DNA of 64,000 bases from Agelaius tricolor (Eukaryota; Chordata; Aves; Passeriformes; Icteridae), in the NCBI GenBank assembly GCA_023055355.1, contig JALJCS010000029.1:3906001-3970000 (forward strand). Direction: 5' to 3'. Positions 35,775 through 46,339 of the stretch are shown here, in pieces (position 1 is the first letter of the stretch; every line of letters starts with the position of its first letter). The notes beneath the pieces were generated by a model that saw only the letters and a program-made list of their open reading frames with translations, searched no databases and had not been told where the DNA came from. Position numbers and translations under genes: made by a program.

Positions 35775-36109
35775 ACAACGGGAATTTGGAATGGAGAGAA
35801 AAGGGAAAAAATTAATAATCCAAGGCTTCCTGCTGAAGATGCAATGCGACTGAGTCTTTTTCTTTTCACCCTATTTTTTTTTTCGTCCCCTACCACTTTT
35901 TCCCCCTGTTTTTGTTGTTCTCTGCCACGGGCCAGCGTGGAGGATGGACGGGGCCATCAGAGTGTGGCACTTGTCCCCTGCCCTGTCCTCTTCACTGCCG
36001 CCACCCGCCTGCTCCCTCCCGTGGGACCCTCCATCCAGACACACGGGTTTTCTCCTTTGCCAAGATTTCCCCGTCTTCTCATGGACTGTGCCGCCATTTG
36101 TGTTTCAGA

Positions 36110-36175
36110 ATATATATACATATATATATATATATATCTCCATGTATACATATATATATGTATAGATATATAGAT
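36110..36175. repeat. (TA)n-rich tract in NTM 3'UTR
   Basis: Interrupted TA dinucleotide tract with TATACATATATA and TGTATAGATA segments. The alternating sequence can fold on itself in RNA. It is the first of three such tracts in the 3'UTR. Confidence 0.85.
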
Positions 36176-36624
36176 CTTCAACAGTTACCACACCACCATG
36201 AAAGGAAAGGGAGGAAGGAGACCGGCGTCGAGCCACGCTTTCATCGTACCATCCGCGGACATCGTGAATGATAAGGGATTCTGAGTCATGGTTAATTTTA
36301 TTAATTGTATTTTCTGATACGAGCCTAGAACTCTTAGTTCCTAAAAAACAGAAATGCAAAAAAAAGAGGGAGAAAAAAAAGAAAAAAAAAAGATGAAAAA
36401 AAACAATCCAGGAGAGGGGGAGCAAGCGGAGAGAAGTTTGTTTGCCGAGGAGGCGACCAGCCAAGGAGCTTTGTGAGCCCGGCGAGGAGGATGAGGAGGA
36501 GGTCTGTGCTGAAACACCCCCAAAACCGGCCCAAAAGCGGTCGTCTGGACAGTTCCTGCCGAGGGCACAGACGACACTCGCCGCGCGTTGAGGTGGAGGG
36601 AGATACTGAATCTTTTTATGGGAT

Positions 36625-36670
36625 ATATATATACAGTATATATAAATATACATATATATATATATATAAT
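36625..36670. repeat. (TA)n-rich tract in NTM 3'UTR
   Basis: Second TA-rich tract, including an ATATACAGTATATATAAAT segment, followed by TTTTCTTTTTTG. Confidence 0.85.
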
Positions 36671-36906
36671 TTTCTTTTTTGTTAGAGTTCTAGCCACAGT
36701 TCCCAGCAGGGTCCTTCCGCTGCCATTACTGCATGCTGTATATGGAGTTAGGTGTGTATCGGTTCTCAACGAGACAAGTGTCTCGGTCACACATCCCTGA
36801 ACCCCCTCGCCTTTCCACCCTCGGGTCACCGGGGACAAAAGGTCGCAGGGGACCAGGGCCCCTCTCTGTCGCTTTTTGCCGCGTGGCCCCGGCCTTTTCG
36901 CGGTGG

Positions 36907-36912
36907 AATAAA
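36907..36912 (+). terminator. NTM: Candidate proximal NTM poly(A) signal AATAAA
   Basis: The canonical hexamer in GGTGGAATAAAGCGAGC is about 1.35 kb after the NTM stop. The following sequence is not strongly GU-rich, so I consider this weaker than or alternative to the 37270 site. Confidence 0.45.
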
Positions 36913-36950
36913 GCGAGCTGAGGGACAGAGGGAGATCTATATAGCTCAGT

Positions 36951-37045
36951 TTTATATATTTTTTTATATATATATATATATATGTGTATGTATATGTGTG
37001 TGTGCGCGTGCGTGTGTGTGTATATGTATATATATATATATATAT
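36951..37045. repeat. (TA)n(TG)n(TA)n compound microsatellite
   Basis: A TA run passes into TGTGTATGTATATGTGTG, a TGTGCGCGTGCGTGTGTG core, and back into a TA run followed by A12. Alternating pyrimidine-purine sequence of this kind can adopt left-handed DNA. It is the third TA-rich tract of the NTM 3'UTR. Confidence 0.9.
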
Positions 37046-37269
37046 AAAAAAAAAAACAAACACAAAAGAAATGAGAAAAAGAAGACGAAGCAACCGGCCC
37101 CTGCCAAGGCGCAGGACCTGTTGCCTCGCCGTCCATTTCAGCGGGGGTTTCTCCTGCAATTGGTTTTCCTCCTTCAATTTCCTTTCCTTCCCTGCGGCCG
37201 GCGGCGGGGGGCACACGGGGGGCCCGGGCGCGGGCAGGCAGGCGGCGAGGGGGCTCTCTCTGCCTATCC

Positions 37270-37275
37270 ATTAAA
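37270..37275 (+). terminator. NTM: Candidate distal NTM poly(A) signal ATTAAA
   Basis: The hexamer in TATCCATTAAAACGATTG is followed within 20-45 nt by a GU-rich stretch (TGTGGCC, CTGCTTGTGGTGCTC) suitable as a downstream element. It would give a 3'UTR of about 1.7 kb. Confidence 0.5.
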
Positions 37276-37299
37276 ACGATTGTTCCATGTGGCCGCTCC

Positions 37300-40045
37300 G
37301 TCTGCTTGTGGTGCTCATTGCCGCGGGGGCCAGGGCCACTCCGCGTTCTCCCCTTGCGCCACCAGAAATGGGGAGGGATGTGGGGAGGGGTGCTGGAGGT
37401 GGGGGTGGCAGACGGGAGCACCAAGTCATCACAATGGGCCAGGAGAGCATTGGAAAGATGGCCCCTGGACCTCACTGATGGGCCCAGCAGGAATGCTGTC
37501 ACAGGTAAGGCTTGGGTGAGTAGATGGAGACAGTGTCAGGCACAGCTGACACTGCCCAATTTCCCTGCTCAGGACCACACTCAGTGCCCCTAAGCTCAGG
37601 TGTGGCTCTAGCCCAGCTGCAAAGCATTGCTGGGGATGCTTGTGGAGCAGCTGAAGTGAATCCTGCGTGGGAAGGAGGGACAGAGTGATGTGAGGTGAAT
37701 ACAGGGAACAGGATCCCCCATGCAGTGCTCCATACAGGCAAAGCATAGCAGGATTGTTTGTGTGTAGGTGCATTTTGCTGTCCATGGAGCCTTGTCTTGG
37801 TCAGTGTCTTGGCTTTTGGTGATGCTGGAAGGTTGCTTAGTGAGTTTGGTCCTCATCCTCAACTGTAGCCTCCAGGGTGCTGGTTTCTTCAGGTCACCTG
37901 ACACATTTGCAGGATCAGAAGTTGGTTGCTGTTGATGCTGTGATAGTTTTGTGTGAGCTTTTTTTATTTCTTGACCCTATGATGTAACCCAAGAGATGAG
38001 CATGGAGAAGAAGGATGGGAAGATGTTGCTTTGAGGTGTGACAGGCAGTGTCCAGGTGATACTGACATGGGGTAAGGGAAGAGCCATGCTCAGGCTTTGT
38101 GGCATATCCCAAGTAAGGGACAGGGTACTGAGGGTGTGGGGACAGGACAGCTGGGCACAGGTAGCAGGGTCAGGATGGCAGAGATGATGGTGCTGGGTCT
38201 TTATGCAGCTCCTGCAACTCCCAGGTTGGACCAGCCAGCCACAATAGAGCAAACCTGGTAGGAGGTAGGAGGGGCAATGCCCACATGCTTGGGGGTAATG
38301 GGGAAGGATCCAGGGATAGGTATGGAGGTAGCAGGGCTCTCTCCCTCACCTCCTCTCTGTAATTGTAACTTTTTTGGTGTTCTAGGTGAGAGATCAAGGA
38401 GTGTCCAGTGCCAAAGTAGCAGACAAAGAGGAAGTTAAAGAGAGAGAGAGGCGGCTCGGTGGATGCATTTATGTAATAATTTATTGACATAGGTAAGGGT
38501 GTCTCTTGGTGCTGGGAAGGGATGGAGGTCATGGTCTGAAAATGCCTTCCCTCCCCCTGGATGTAGCAGCTGAGGTCCATGTCCTTAGGCACAGGTTGGG
38601 CATTGCTGAGGGCCATGGAGAAACATCCCTCTCAAGCCAGGAAAGGGAGATGGAGGATGGGCACAGAGGGGCTGCATCGCCTCCCGTGCTCTGTGCTGGG
38701 GACAATGCAGACGAGGCATCAGGATGTGCCATGAGCAGGAGCGTGTGGGCATCTGTTGGTATTCACTCCAGTGGAGGCAGGTCCAGCACTGGGTATCAGG
38801 CAGAACTGGCATGGGAAGATGGGAAGCATTAGCGAAGCTTGGATTGTGGCGTGATCCCCAGATGACACATGCAAGGGGTGAGCGTTGCTTTGTGGCACCT
38901 GTAGTTACATCAAATCAGCCCTGGCTCCCTGACAGGGTGGGGTTTTTGGAAGAGGCTCAAAGCAGAGTCTCTCATGGAGGTCACCAGTGCTTGGTTCACT
39001 GCAGGTGACATTGAGGAAAGTGGGCAAGGTGACACATCCCTCCCAGATCCCTTCCCTCAGGAGGTTGTTGAGTTTTGGGAAGCACTTACCTGTCTGCTGG
39101 GGTCACTCAAGGGGGACAGCAGTGTTCCTGATGTGCAAGGTCACAGCAGCTCATAGCAGTGCTGGGATGGAGCTGTTTGCTTGTTGTGGTGTTCAGGGAA
39201 AAACTCTTGGGACTGGACTTTCATTCCCACGTTGGGGAAGACGAAGGGAGGTCTCAAAGTGAGCAAGACTCTGATGGGTCTGTCACAGTCCCACTACCCC
39301 CAGTCTCCTGGCAGCAGGTCTCACACTAGAAGAGCTTGTTGAATGTTTTCTCCTGGTTGATGGTGTGGAAAGGTGAGGCATCCCCTGGGAGCAATGGGTA
39401 CAGCCTGCTGTGAGATTACAGCCCTGTCAGGGAGATGCTGAGGGTCACGAGTCTTCTGCTCCTGGTCCTCAAGGTTTTTGTCCTTTGACAAAGACGTTTG
39501 CTCTGTGTCACACGCTGCCAGATCACGAGAGGAGCAAACCTTGGGAGTGCATTGTCTGCACAGGCATCCCTTGATGGGGGCAGGTTTAGTTGTCAGAGTG
39601 AGCGTTGTTGCAAGATGATGGAGGAGATGCTGGAAATGTCTCAGTTGTGGAAAAGAGGCCCCCAGTCACGCTGCTTCCATGGAACGTGGGTGAGCGATGA
39701 GAACTCAGACAGTCCTTACCCTTCAGGGCCTCCATCAACAGGCGTGTGCTCATCACTCATCAGCAGACAGAGGTGGGCAGGAGCCGAGACTCACTGGTGG
39801 ATTCCCAGGGGAGATGCATGGATGGGGTGAAGGGTGGCCCAAACAGCAGCAGACCCCCAGCTGTGGGGCTTCAAGCATCACTGTCACAGGGGACGATCAA
39901 AAGAGGGTCCAGCCAAGTGCTGGGTGGGACCCCAGCAGTGGCAGAGGTCCCAGGACTCAGGAGCCCTCCCAGCTCAGCTCAGCAGGTGCCCAGCACTGCA
40001 TCCCTTCCCTGGGGTGCACGGGACCCGTGAAGCAAAGCCCCGAAG
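37300..40045. other. Gap between the convergent NTM and OPCML 3' ends
   Basis: About 2.7 kb with no recognised exon, RNA gene or clear transposon. A second - strand AATAAA (TTTATT at 38480-38485) preceded in transcript sense by a GA/CT-rich segment could be a distal OPCML poly(A) signal. If so, this gap is partly OPCML 3'UTR. Open frames here look random. Confidence 0.6.
38480..38485 (-). terminator. OPCML: Possible distal OPCML poly(A) signal
   Basis: On the - strand the sequence reads TGTCAATAAATTATTACATAA. It is a canonical hexamer about 4.3 kb after the OPCML stop. No supporting data; it may be chance in an AT-rich spot. Confidence 0.25.
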
Positions 40046-42824
40046 GTACAAAGTTCGTCAAACTTTATTGATACACTGCACAATCACAACCATCTCTTAT
40101 TCTTGCCGAATTAGAAAAGGTTACAACTACAATGTAACATGCACAAATCTCAGGTAGTATAGCCACCCTTGGAATACAATGATCGACAGAAACTCAAGAC
40201 CGGCCATCACGGCCGTCAGCAGGAGAGACCCAAGAGCCACACTGCCCCCGCCCTGGGCACCCAGCCACCCCCTGGGCATCCAAACACGGAGAGCAGTGGT
40301 CACAAATGGGTCTGGCACCCGGCAGAGCCGCGTCAGGGCCGGCCTCAGACAGCCAACACGTTCCTCACAATGGCACGTTACATGGCACGAGAAAGTCGAA
40401 TGCCGTCCCGGCAGGGTACAGGGGAGCCCACCCGACCCAGGGACAAGGATGGGATGGGGGGCAGCCCTGGCACCAGGCCCGCCAGCCTCAGTGTGCGTCG
40501 TGGCATCTCGTCACCGCCACTCTCCGATTCGCCGTGGCCTCTTGCCCTGTGACTCTGCAGCATTTCTGCTGTGGGGACAGAGAAATTTGGGGCTGACCAA
40601 GGAAAGGGCACGGGGTGGCAGCGGGGGGCGGTTGTGGGGCAGTGCGGACCAGTAAAGGCAGCAGGGCAAGGTGTCTCCTGCACCCACGGTATTTTGGAGC
40701 GGGCACGTGGGGAAGGATGTGCGTGGTGCCATGCTGGCTGAAGACAGTGCCATCCCCACGTGATAAACATGCCCCAGGCTGGGGGACAGGACCCAGATCT
40801 CTGACAGTGCCACCTTTCTTGGATGCCAGCGGAGAAGCAGAGCAGCACCGCAGGGACCGCAGGATGCGGACTCACCCAGTCAACACCAGATCCCTGTCCA
40901 CCAGGTAAGCCAGAGCCTCAGGCCAGCACTGGAGCAGCTCCTGCCCTGTTTTTTGTCAATCAGCCATGGTACATGTCGAACATCCAGGATGGGCGGGCAG
41001 GAGCATCCACTGAGATTTTGTAGCAGGTCCTGGGCAGCCCATTGGGAACAGGGATGAGGACAGGCATGGCTGCATAGAGGACACGGTGGTGACCCATCAT
41101 GGCCTCTGGCTCAGGGTGGTTTTTCCATCTTATGTGCTGAGGGCTGGCACCCCAGCTTCCTTGTAGCCACAGAAAGCAGGTTTGGGCAGCAGCAGAGTTT
41201 GCAGGGGGAAGACAGCGTGTGCGTGGCCGTTGTTTTAAGTCATCTCACTTATGGAGGGAGAAGGAAGGGACAAGGCACGGGGAGGTGCTGGGTCAGGACA
41301 GGGGACACTCTGTGTGCTTGCTCAGTGCCTTGCTGTGGTCGAGTCTCCCTGTTGCAGCAATAGGGTTCGGTGCCAGGCGTGACTTTTCAGGAGCAGGAGT
41401 GTCCATCCCCAGACTGTGGCACCAAAGCATTCCCGGGTGGCCATGGAGTGACAAGAAGGCTCAGGGCTGCCACAATGTACCAGGCAAGGGGTTCCATGGT
41501 GCACAAGGCCATCAGGAGCACAATTCCATATGTGGGGAGATGACATGGCCACCGCCATCACGGGTGGCAGCTCCCAGGGTGGCTAGAAGAAGCAGAGAGG
41601 GCAGAGTCTGGGTGTGTCTATTTTGGTGTCACAGGCAAGTTGCAGCAGGGAGCATTGGAGCCATCCTTGTCCCTGCTGTGCCAGCACAGCAAATTGACAG
41701 AGCCCAGGCCTCCTCCACAGGGTCAGACACATCAGACTTTCCTCAGGCAGGGACACGTGATGGGCATGAGACAAGGCAGAGTGAGGACATTGCAGCTCAT
41801 GGCCCCATGAGGGACACAGATACAGAGGGTCATGGACGTCAGAGCTGTAGCAAAAGGGCCTTGTCCGCTGGTGTTTCGATCCATTGTTCAGAGCCTCTGC
41901 CCCACGCTGGTGATGCTGTGCTTTTGATGTGCAGGTTGGAAAGTGCTTGGACAACAAGCCCAGAGAAACCTCCCCAAAAAGTGCTGGCAGAACATCAAGG
42001 TGAGAGCCATGGGGCAGCCCCTGCCATCAGGGGGGCAGCAGCAGAGTGGGCAGGGATCTGGAGCAAGGAGTGAGGGCCTGGCTGTCCGATGCAGCAAGAA
42101 GGCTCTAGTCTCTAGGAGGGCTGGTGGCAGTCCCCAGGGCTCACACTCCTGGGAGAGCAGCCTCGTGTCCTCAGGAAGGTGAGGGGGTTTTAGTGAGAAG
42201 CACAGGGGTAAGATGTCAGCTGGAATAAAGAGTAGTGGGAAGTGTGTGACCCTTGAAGGACAACTGGCTGTGTCAGGTGACCCTCTCCCAGAGGGCCAGA
42301 GAGCATCCTGTCAGGAGCAGAGGCAGGCGATGGGGGGCTGGCGACATCGGGGTGCTTAGGGAGGAGCTTTGGCGACGAGAACTGACATTCAGGACCGAGA
42401 GGGCTGAAGGCGGAGCCAGGAGGCTTCAACCTTGGGGTCTTTTTGGGCATAGGCGGCTTAGTGAGACGACGAGACGGACATCCCGGTGAAGGCTCTGGGC
42501 GGCATCCGCCCCGACGGCTCTGTGCCCGCGGCGTTGGAGATGAGGCAGCCACAGGGGGCTCCGTCCGTGCCGGGCCACATCCCCGGGGCGACGGTGGCGG
42601 GTGACAGTCTGGTGGCACGTGGTGGGGTCTGTACAGCGTAACCGGCGGCGAGGACGATCCCGGCACGTGGGAGACGGGGCCATCCTCGGACGCTCGGCAC
42701 CGCCGCCCGTCCTCCGGTGCATCCATCGCCCGTCCGGTGGAGAGGAGTCCCCGGGCGGCGCGGCGGCCGAGCCCGCGGCGGGGGAGAGGTGCGGCGAGGC
42801 CTCCCGGGACCCTCCGCTCCCTTA
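40045..42824 (-). other. OPCML: OPCML 3' untranslated region (inferred)
   Basis: This region follows the OPCML stop on the - strand and ends at the AATAAA at 40064. The part next to the stop (about 42330-42824) is very GC- and CpG-rich; the distal 150 nt is AT-rich. Open frames of 259 codons (-, 42190-42969) and 284 codons (+, 41219-42073) cross it but have no recognisable domain. The first overlaps the true OPCML exon in another frame. Continuity as one exon is inferred. Confidence 0.55.
40064..40069 (-). terminator. OPCML: OPCML poly(A) signal AATAAA
   Basis: On the - strand, GTGTATCAATAAAGTTTGAC is a textbook signal at the end of about 120 nt of AT-rich unique sequence that looks like a conserved mRNA end. 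It lies 2.76 kb downstream of the OPCML stop. Cleavage would be expected near 40045-40050. Confidence 0.65.
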
Positions 42825-42925
42825 TCAAAAGTCGAGAAGGAGGCGAGCGAGGAGGGTGGCCCAGAGGCAGAGGCCAGCAGCCACCCGGGACGCCGCGTTG
42901 CCGCCATCGTGCACCGCTCCGGGCC
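42825..42925 (-). CDS. OPCML: OPCML last coding exon: stalk and GPI-anchor signal, stop
   Basis: Read on the - strand, the exon follows CTCTCCTCCATACAG. It completes a Gly codon and encodes [17 protein letters not shown], then [15 protein letters not shown], with TGA at 42825-42827. The GPGAV hallmark and the DGGNAAS small-residue region before a hydrophobic tail mark the GPI signal. The 101-nt coding length equals that of NTM. A candidate branch point, CCCTAAC, has its A 31 nt before the exon. The exon is very CpG-rich, and two other frames stay open across it, which hides the true frame in simple ORF calls. Just upstream of the acceptor lies a mitochondrial insertion. Confidence 0.92.
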
Positions 42926-42977
42926 CTGTATGGAGGAGAGAGGAGAAAGGAGAGCGTTAGGGACAGCACCGAGATGA

Positions 42978-43048
42978 TGTGACAGTGCTGAGTGTGTAAG
43001 CATTAGGCTGTAGTCCTTTTTACAGAGGTTCAATTCCTCTTCTTATCA
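42978..43048 (+). pseudogene. mt-tRNA-Tyr-like pseudogene (NUMT)
   Basis: GCTGAGTG then TAAGCATTAGGCTGTAGTCC (anticodon GUA) and ACAGAGGTTCAATTCCTCT, a clear T-arm, ending CTTATCA. The 5' acceptor strand is eroded or replaced at the insertion edge. Confidence 0.75.
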
Positions 43049-43114
43049 GCTCTGTAGTGAAGTTCATAGTGAGTTGCAAGCTCATGGATGTGCATTAGTT
43101 ATGTACCCGAGCCT
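43048..43114 (+). pseudogene. mt-tRNA-Cys-like pseudogene (NUMT)
   Basis: The acceptor GCTC near 43049 pairs with GAGC near 43109. The anticodon arm TGAGTTGCAAGCTCA has anticodon GCA at 43076-43078. Confidence 0.75.
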
Positions 43115-43187
43115 TAGGCAGAGGCCTGTTAGTTAGGGCATATAGCTGTTAACTATAGTATCATGGGATCTAAGCCCATCTGTCTAG
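43115..43187 (+). pseudogene. mt-tRNA-Asn-like pseudogene (NUMT)
   Basis: The acceptor TAGGCAGA pairs with TCTGTCTA. The anticodon arm TATAGCTGTTAACTATA has a perfect 5-bp stem and anticodon GTT at 43148-43150. The T-arm region contains GGGATCTAAGCCC. Confidence 0.8.
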
Positions 43188-43193
43188 TAAATT

Positions 43194-43258
43194 GGAAGGT
43201 CTTAGCTTCATTAAAGCACCTGAGTTGCATTTAGGGTATACAGGGTAACCCACCTCCC
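43194..43258 (+). pseudogene. mt-tRNA-Ala-like pseudogene (NUMT)
   Basis: AAGGTCTTAGCTTCATTAAAG and GAGTTGCATTTAGG with anticodon TGC at 43226-43228 match the mitochondrial Ala tRNA. The 3' half is degraded, so the insertion ends here or nearby. Confidence 0.75.
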
Positions 43259-44030
43259 CACTGTGCCTGCAGTTCCCACCCCTAAGCTGACCAGGGTGTT
43301 GTGTTCCCCCTTGGAAGGGTGGTGCATTTGTCCATCATTTGGAGAGCGTTGCCAGTGCTGAGGAGGAGGTGAGGAGGTTTTTAAAGAGCTTGAGGAACGC
43401 TTAAGGCAGGCATAGTCCTTGTATGAGGAGGAGGAGGAGGAGGATGCACTGGAGAGGTGTCAGTCCAGCCCCACCACGCTTGAAGTTGCCCTCCTTGGGG
43501 AGTCCTGATGCAGACAATCATGTGAGAGCCACCAGGCCTTGGTGCTCTGGAGTGGCACAACTTGTGACTGCTAACAAAGGATCGTTGGCTCAGGAAATGG
43601 CATTGCCCAGATGTGGATTCTCAGGTATGCAGGAGCATTTTGGGGTTGCTGGGGGGTTCTTGGCAGGCAGGGAGGAGGCTGGTCATCCGATTACACCGCT
43701 GGAGTGGAGATTGGTTGGGGTTTTTATGTTAGGGCTGTTATTTGGGCTGCAGGGCACACCAGGGGCCAGTCAGGATGGGATGCCACAGCTGGGCAGAGTG
43801 AGGGAAGCAGAGGCAGCCACCACACACTCCCCATGGCCATGGAGAGGAATTTGGAGAAGTCACAGGTCTGAGCCCCAGTACTGGCATTCTGAAAGGGAAG
43901 AAATAGAAAAATAAGTGCTCAGCTGTCTTAGCATCAAAACTCATGGCATGGATGAAATGTGAAGTTAATGGGGTTCTTATGCATTTGTGAATATGCTCTC
44001 AGGCCTGCAGTCACCTGGAATGGGTTCATC

Positions 44031-44366
44031 ATAGAATTCCAGAATGCTTTGGGTCAGAAGGGAACTTAAAAACCATCTTGTCCCATCCCTTGCCATGGGC
44101 CAGGAAGCCTTCAATTATCTCAGGTTGCTTCAAGCCCTGTCCAACATGGCCTTAGATACTTCCAGGGATGGAGCAGCCCCAGCTTCTCTGGGCAACCTGT
44201 GCCAGGGCCTCACCACTCTCAAAGTGAAGACTTTTTTCCCCAGGACCCAATGTAAACTCATCCTCTTTCAACTTAAATCCATTCTCCCTTGTCCATGCCC
44301 TTATGAAAAGTGCTTCCCCAGCTCTCCTGTAGCCCCTTCCAACCCAAATCATTCTGTGATTCTATG
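44031..44366 (-). mobile_element. CR1 LINE fragment with inverted CR1-like ends
   Basis: It begins TCATAGAATTCCAGAATG, GTCAGAAGGGAACTTAAA and continues through GGATGGAGCAGCCCCAGCTT, as the reverse complement of a CR1 3' end. At its far end it carries CCCCTTCCAACCCAAATCAT and TCTGTGATTCTATGA, which is a CR1 3' terminus in the opposite orientation. It may be two CR1 pieces head to head. Confidence 0.75.
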
Positions 44367-46339
44367 AAATCATATCCAGTTATCATAATTTCCTCAGGAT
44401 GGTGTTATTCCTTGTCTTTTTATCTACTGATTTTTTCTGAGCATTTATCTTAATTCAGGAAGAGGCAAAGGAGAGTCTGAGATGTTAAATCCAAGCGCTG
44501 CCAGAAGGTGAAGGAAATGATGGGAAGATTGAGTGATGAGCAAGAAGCTGTGTCATGCCCATGCTCAAACAAAATTGATTATAAGAGCACACGATCATCC
44601 AGGAGGGGTAGAACTATGCCATAATCAGACATTTCCTTGCTGAATAGACCTTGTGATATGACAAGTGGAAACCCACATTTGTTAGGGGCAGGTAGACCCT
44701 TTGCAGGTAGAATAGAAAGGGTTTCTTAGCTTGGTTTTCCTCAGACCTGCTCCCTCTTCTTTGGTTTTCACCCCTCAAACCAACGGCAGCAGCTCAGCAC
44801 ATCATCCAAAATCATAACAATTTCTGCAGATTTAATACTAAATGCTGATTAGCCTTAAACTTTTCTGTATTTACACCTGCCCAAACACTGCTAAATTGGT
44901 GCCTTTCTCTAGTATCTCTATAGATGTGGATTTTAATGTGTGACTAATTCTTATCACTATTTTCTAGTTCACAGTTCTGCACTGGTTATTGGCTTTGATT
45001 TAATGACACTTTTAGAAATTTCATAATCTATCCTAAAGCAATTGCATTGTGGTTGAGTTGGAGAGCTCCCAAATAGATAAGTCACCTCATACAGGGAGGA
45101 AATAAAACTAAAAATGCTGGGTCATTACTAGAAAAAAAAGAAAACAAACATTTTCTCTTCAATTTATTCTTTACTGTGGAAGAATGTATTCTGGTATCAG
45201 ACAGCTTGGCCTTGTAAAGATTGTAAAGATACTCTACAGAAGAGACAAGAATAAAGATACAGAGACAAAATAAAGTAGTAATTAGATACAATCACAAAAT
45301 CAGGGCAGATGGCACATTTCATCACAGGCTGCCTGTGACTCCTGTGTTCTCTGAACTGTCACTCTCTATGGGAAAGGGACAACTCCCACCAGGACAGGCA
45401 GAGAACTCAGCTGAGGCTCCCTAGCCCTGCCATCCCAGCAAATATTTTGGCTCTGCTTTGTTCAAACCCCAGTGCCTGGGCATTGAGGTGTGAGTGCACC
45501 TGGACTCTGGCTGCCCCTGCTCAGCTTATTTATTACTGCAGTTATTTATTATTGCTTGCTTTTAATTTTCTTCCTCTTGATTTATTTTGTGTCCACCTTT
45601 CTGGCTATTTTCTTCCTTTCCTGGCTATTTCCTCCCTTCTCCTTGAGGCAGCCTTAGATTTTTTGAGACCTTGATTTGAGTACAGATGGCAAGGTTGGGA
45701 TTTTGTTTCTCTCCTAAGATCTTGAATACAAAGGTCAGAAGGAATCAGTGGGTCTGTGGTGAATGGATTTTCTTAGCCTGTGTTGGAGGCTCTCTCAACT
45801 CCAGTGTGAGCCATGGGAATAGCACAAATGCTTACAGAGCTAGGCAGTCCCTTCACATGCACCAAAAAATAGCTTTTACTTTCTTTTCCTGCCTTCTTTC
45901 TGCGCAGGACAGAAGTCCCATGACTTCCACTTCACTCCTCCCAATTTGTTGCAACATTCACTCTTCTCCAGGTGAGAAACAGACACACGGAGATGAAGAA
46001 TTTAGAATGCATCTCTTGCTGCTTTTCATTGTCAGGACTCAGGAGAAATGGGAAGGGAAGGTGCCCACACTCAGGGCGCTGCTGGAGCCTCTCTTTCCTA
46101 GAGGGCTCAGGGAAAGACAACAGCTCCTCTCTGCTTCTCGTGGTCTGCAACAGCAGCTAATGGGGGAAAGCCTGTCCAATTCTTCATGTCTGAGGACAGC
46201 AATAACTGAAGGAAGTCTGGGGGATGCCTGTCCAGTAACTCATGTCTGAGAGCAAAGGCACCTAGGGTAAGCCTTGGCAACCTCCCCAGGATGATTTTTC
46301 CTGATATTTTCCCTGAGGTAACTACATGGTCCTTCAAGG

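Larger units (their letters stand above)
35563..37300 (+). other. NTM: NTM 3' untranslated region (end approximate)
   Basis: This region follows the NTM stop without an obvious splice donor. It contains an A29 run (35744-35772), three TA-rich tracts (36110-36175, 36625-36670, 36951-37045, the last with a TG/GCG core) and CpG-rich blocks between them. Two possible poly(A) signals are AATAAA at 36907 and ATTAAA at 37270. Several open frames of 180-290 codons cross it on both strands, but they run through low-complexity sequence and resemble no protein. The 3' limit is inferred from the second signal. Confidence 0.6.
42975..43258 (+). pseudogene. NUMT: mitochondrial tRNA Tyr-Cys-Asn-Ala cluster
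   Basis: About 280 bp match, in order and orientation, the light-strand tRNA cluster of bird mitochondria (Tyr, Cys, Asn, Ala of the WANCY block). The four anticodons GUA, GCA, GUU and UGC are all present at proper spacing. Several stems are still paired: for Cys an acceptor GCTC with GAGC and an anticodon stem TGAG with CTCA; for Asn an anticodon stem TATAG with CTATA. Neither COX1 nor ND2 sequence is seen on the flanks, so only the tRNA block was inserted or survives. Nuclear translation does not use such tRNAs, so I treat it as a transferred pseudogene block. Confidence 0.85.

Noticed and set aside
35006..35896. 296-codon open frame on the - strand
   Set aside because: It runs antisense through NTM's last exon and through A/T homopolymers that translate to Phe and Lys runs.
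36341..37502. Long - strand frames (291 and 258 codons) in the NTM 3'UTR
   Set aside because: They depend on TA/TG repeats giving Tyr-Ile and Thr-His runs, and the sequence between them is untranslated CpG-rich DNA.
41219..42073. 284-codon open frame on the + strand
   Set aside because: No recognisable domain or splice context, and it lies antisense in the inferred OPCML 3'UTR. Composition looks random.
42190..42969. 259-codon open frame on the - strand
   Set aside because: It overlaps the true OPCML last exon in another frame, is composed of Pro/Arg/Ser-rich GC-driven sequence and has no domain. GC-rich DNA simply lacks stop codons.
42978..43258. Functional nuclear tRNA genes
   Set aside because: The four tRNA-like folds match mitochondrial light-strand tRNAs in order and shape, lack nuclear A/B box context, and have eroded acceptor stems, so a NUMT is the better explanation.
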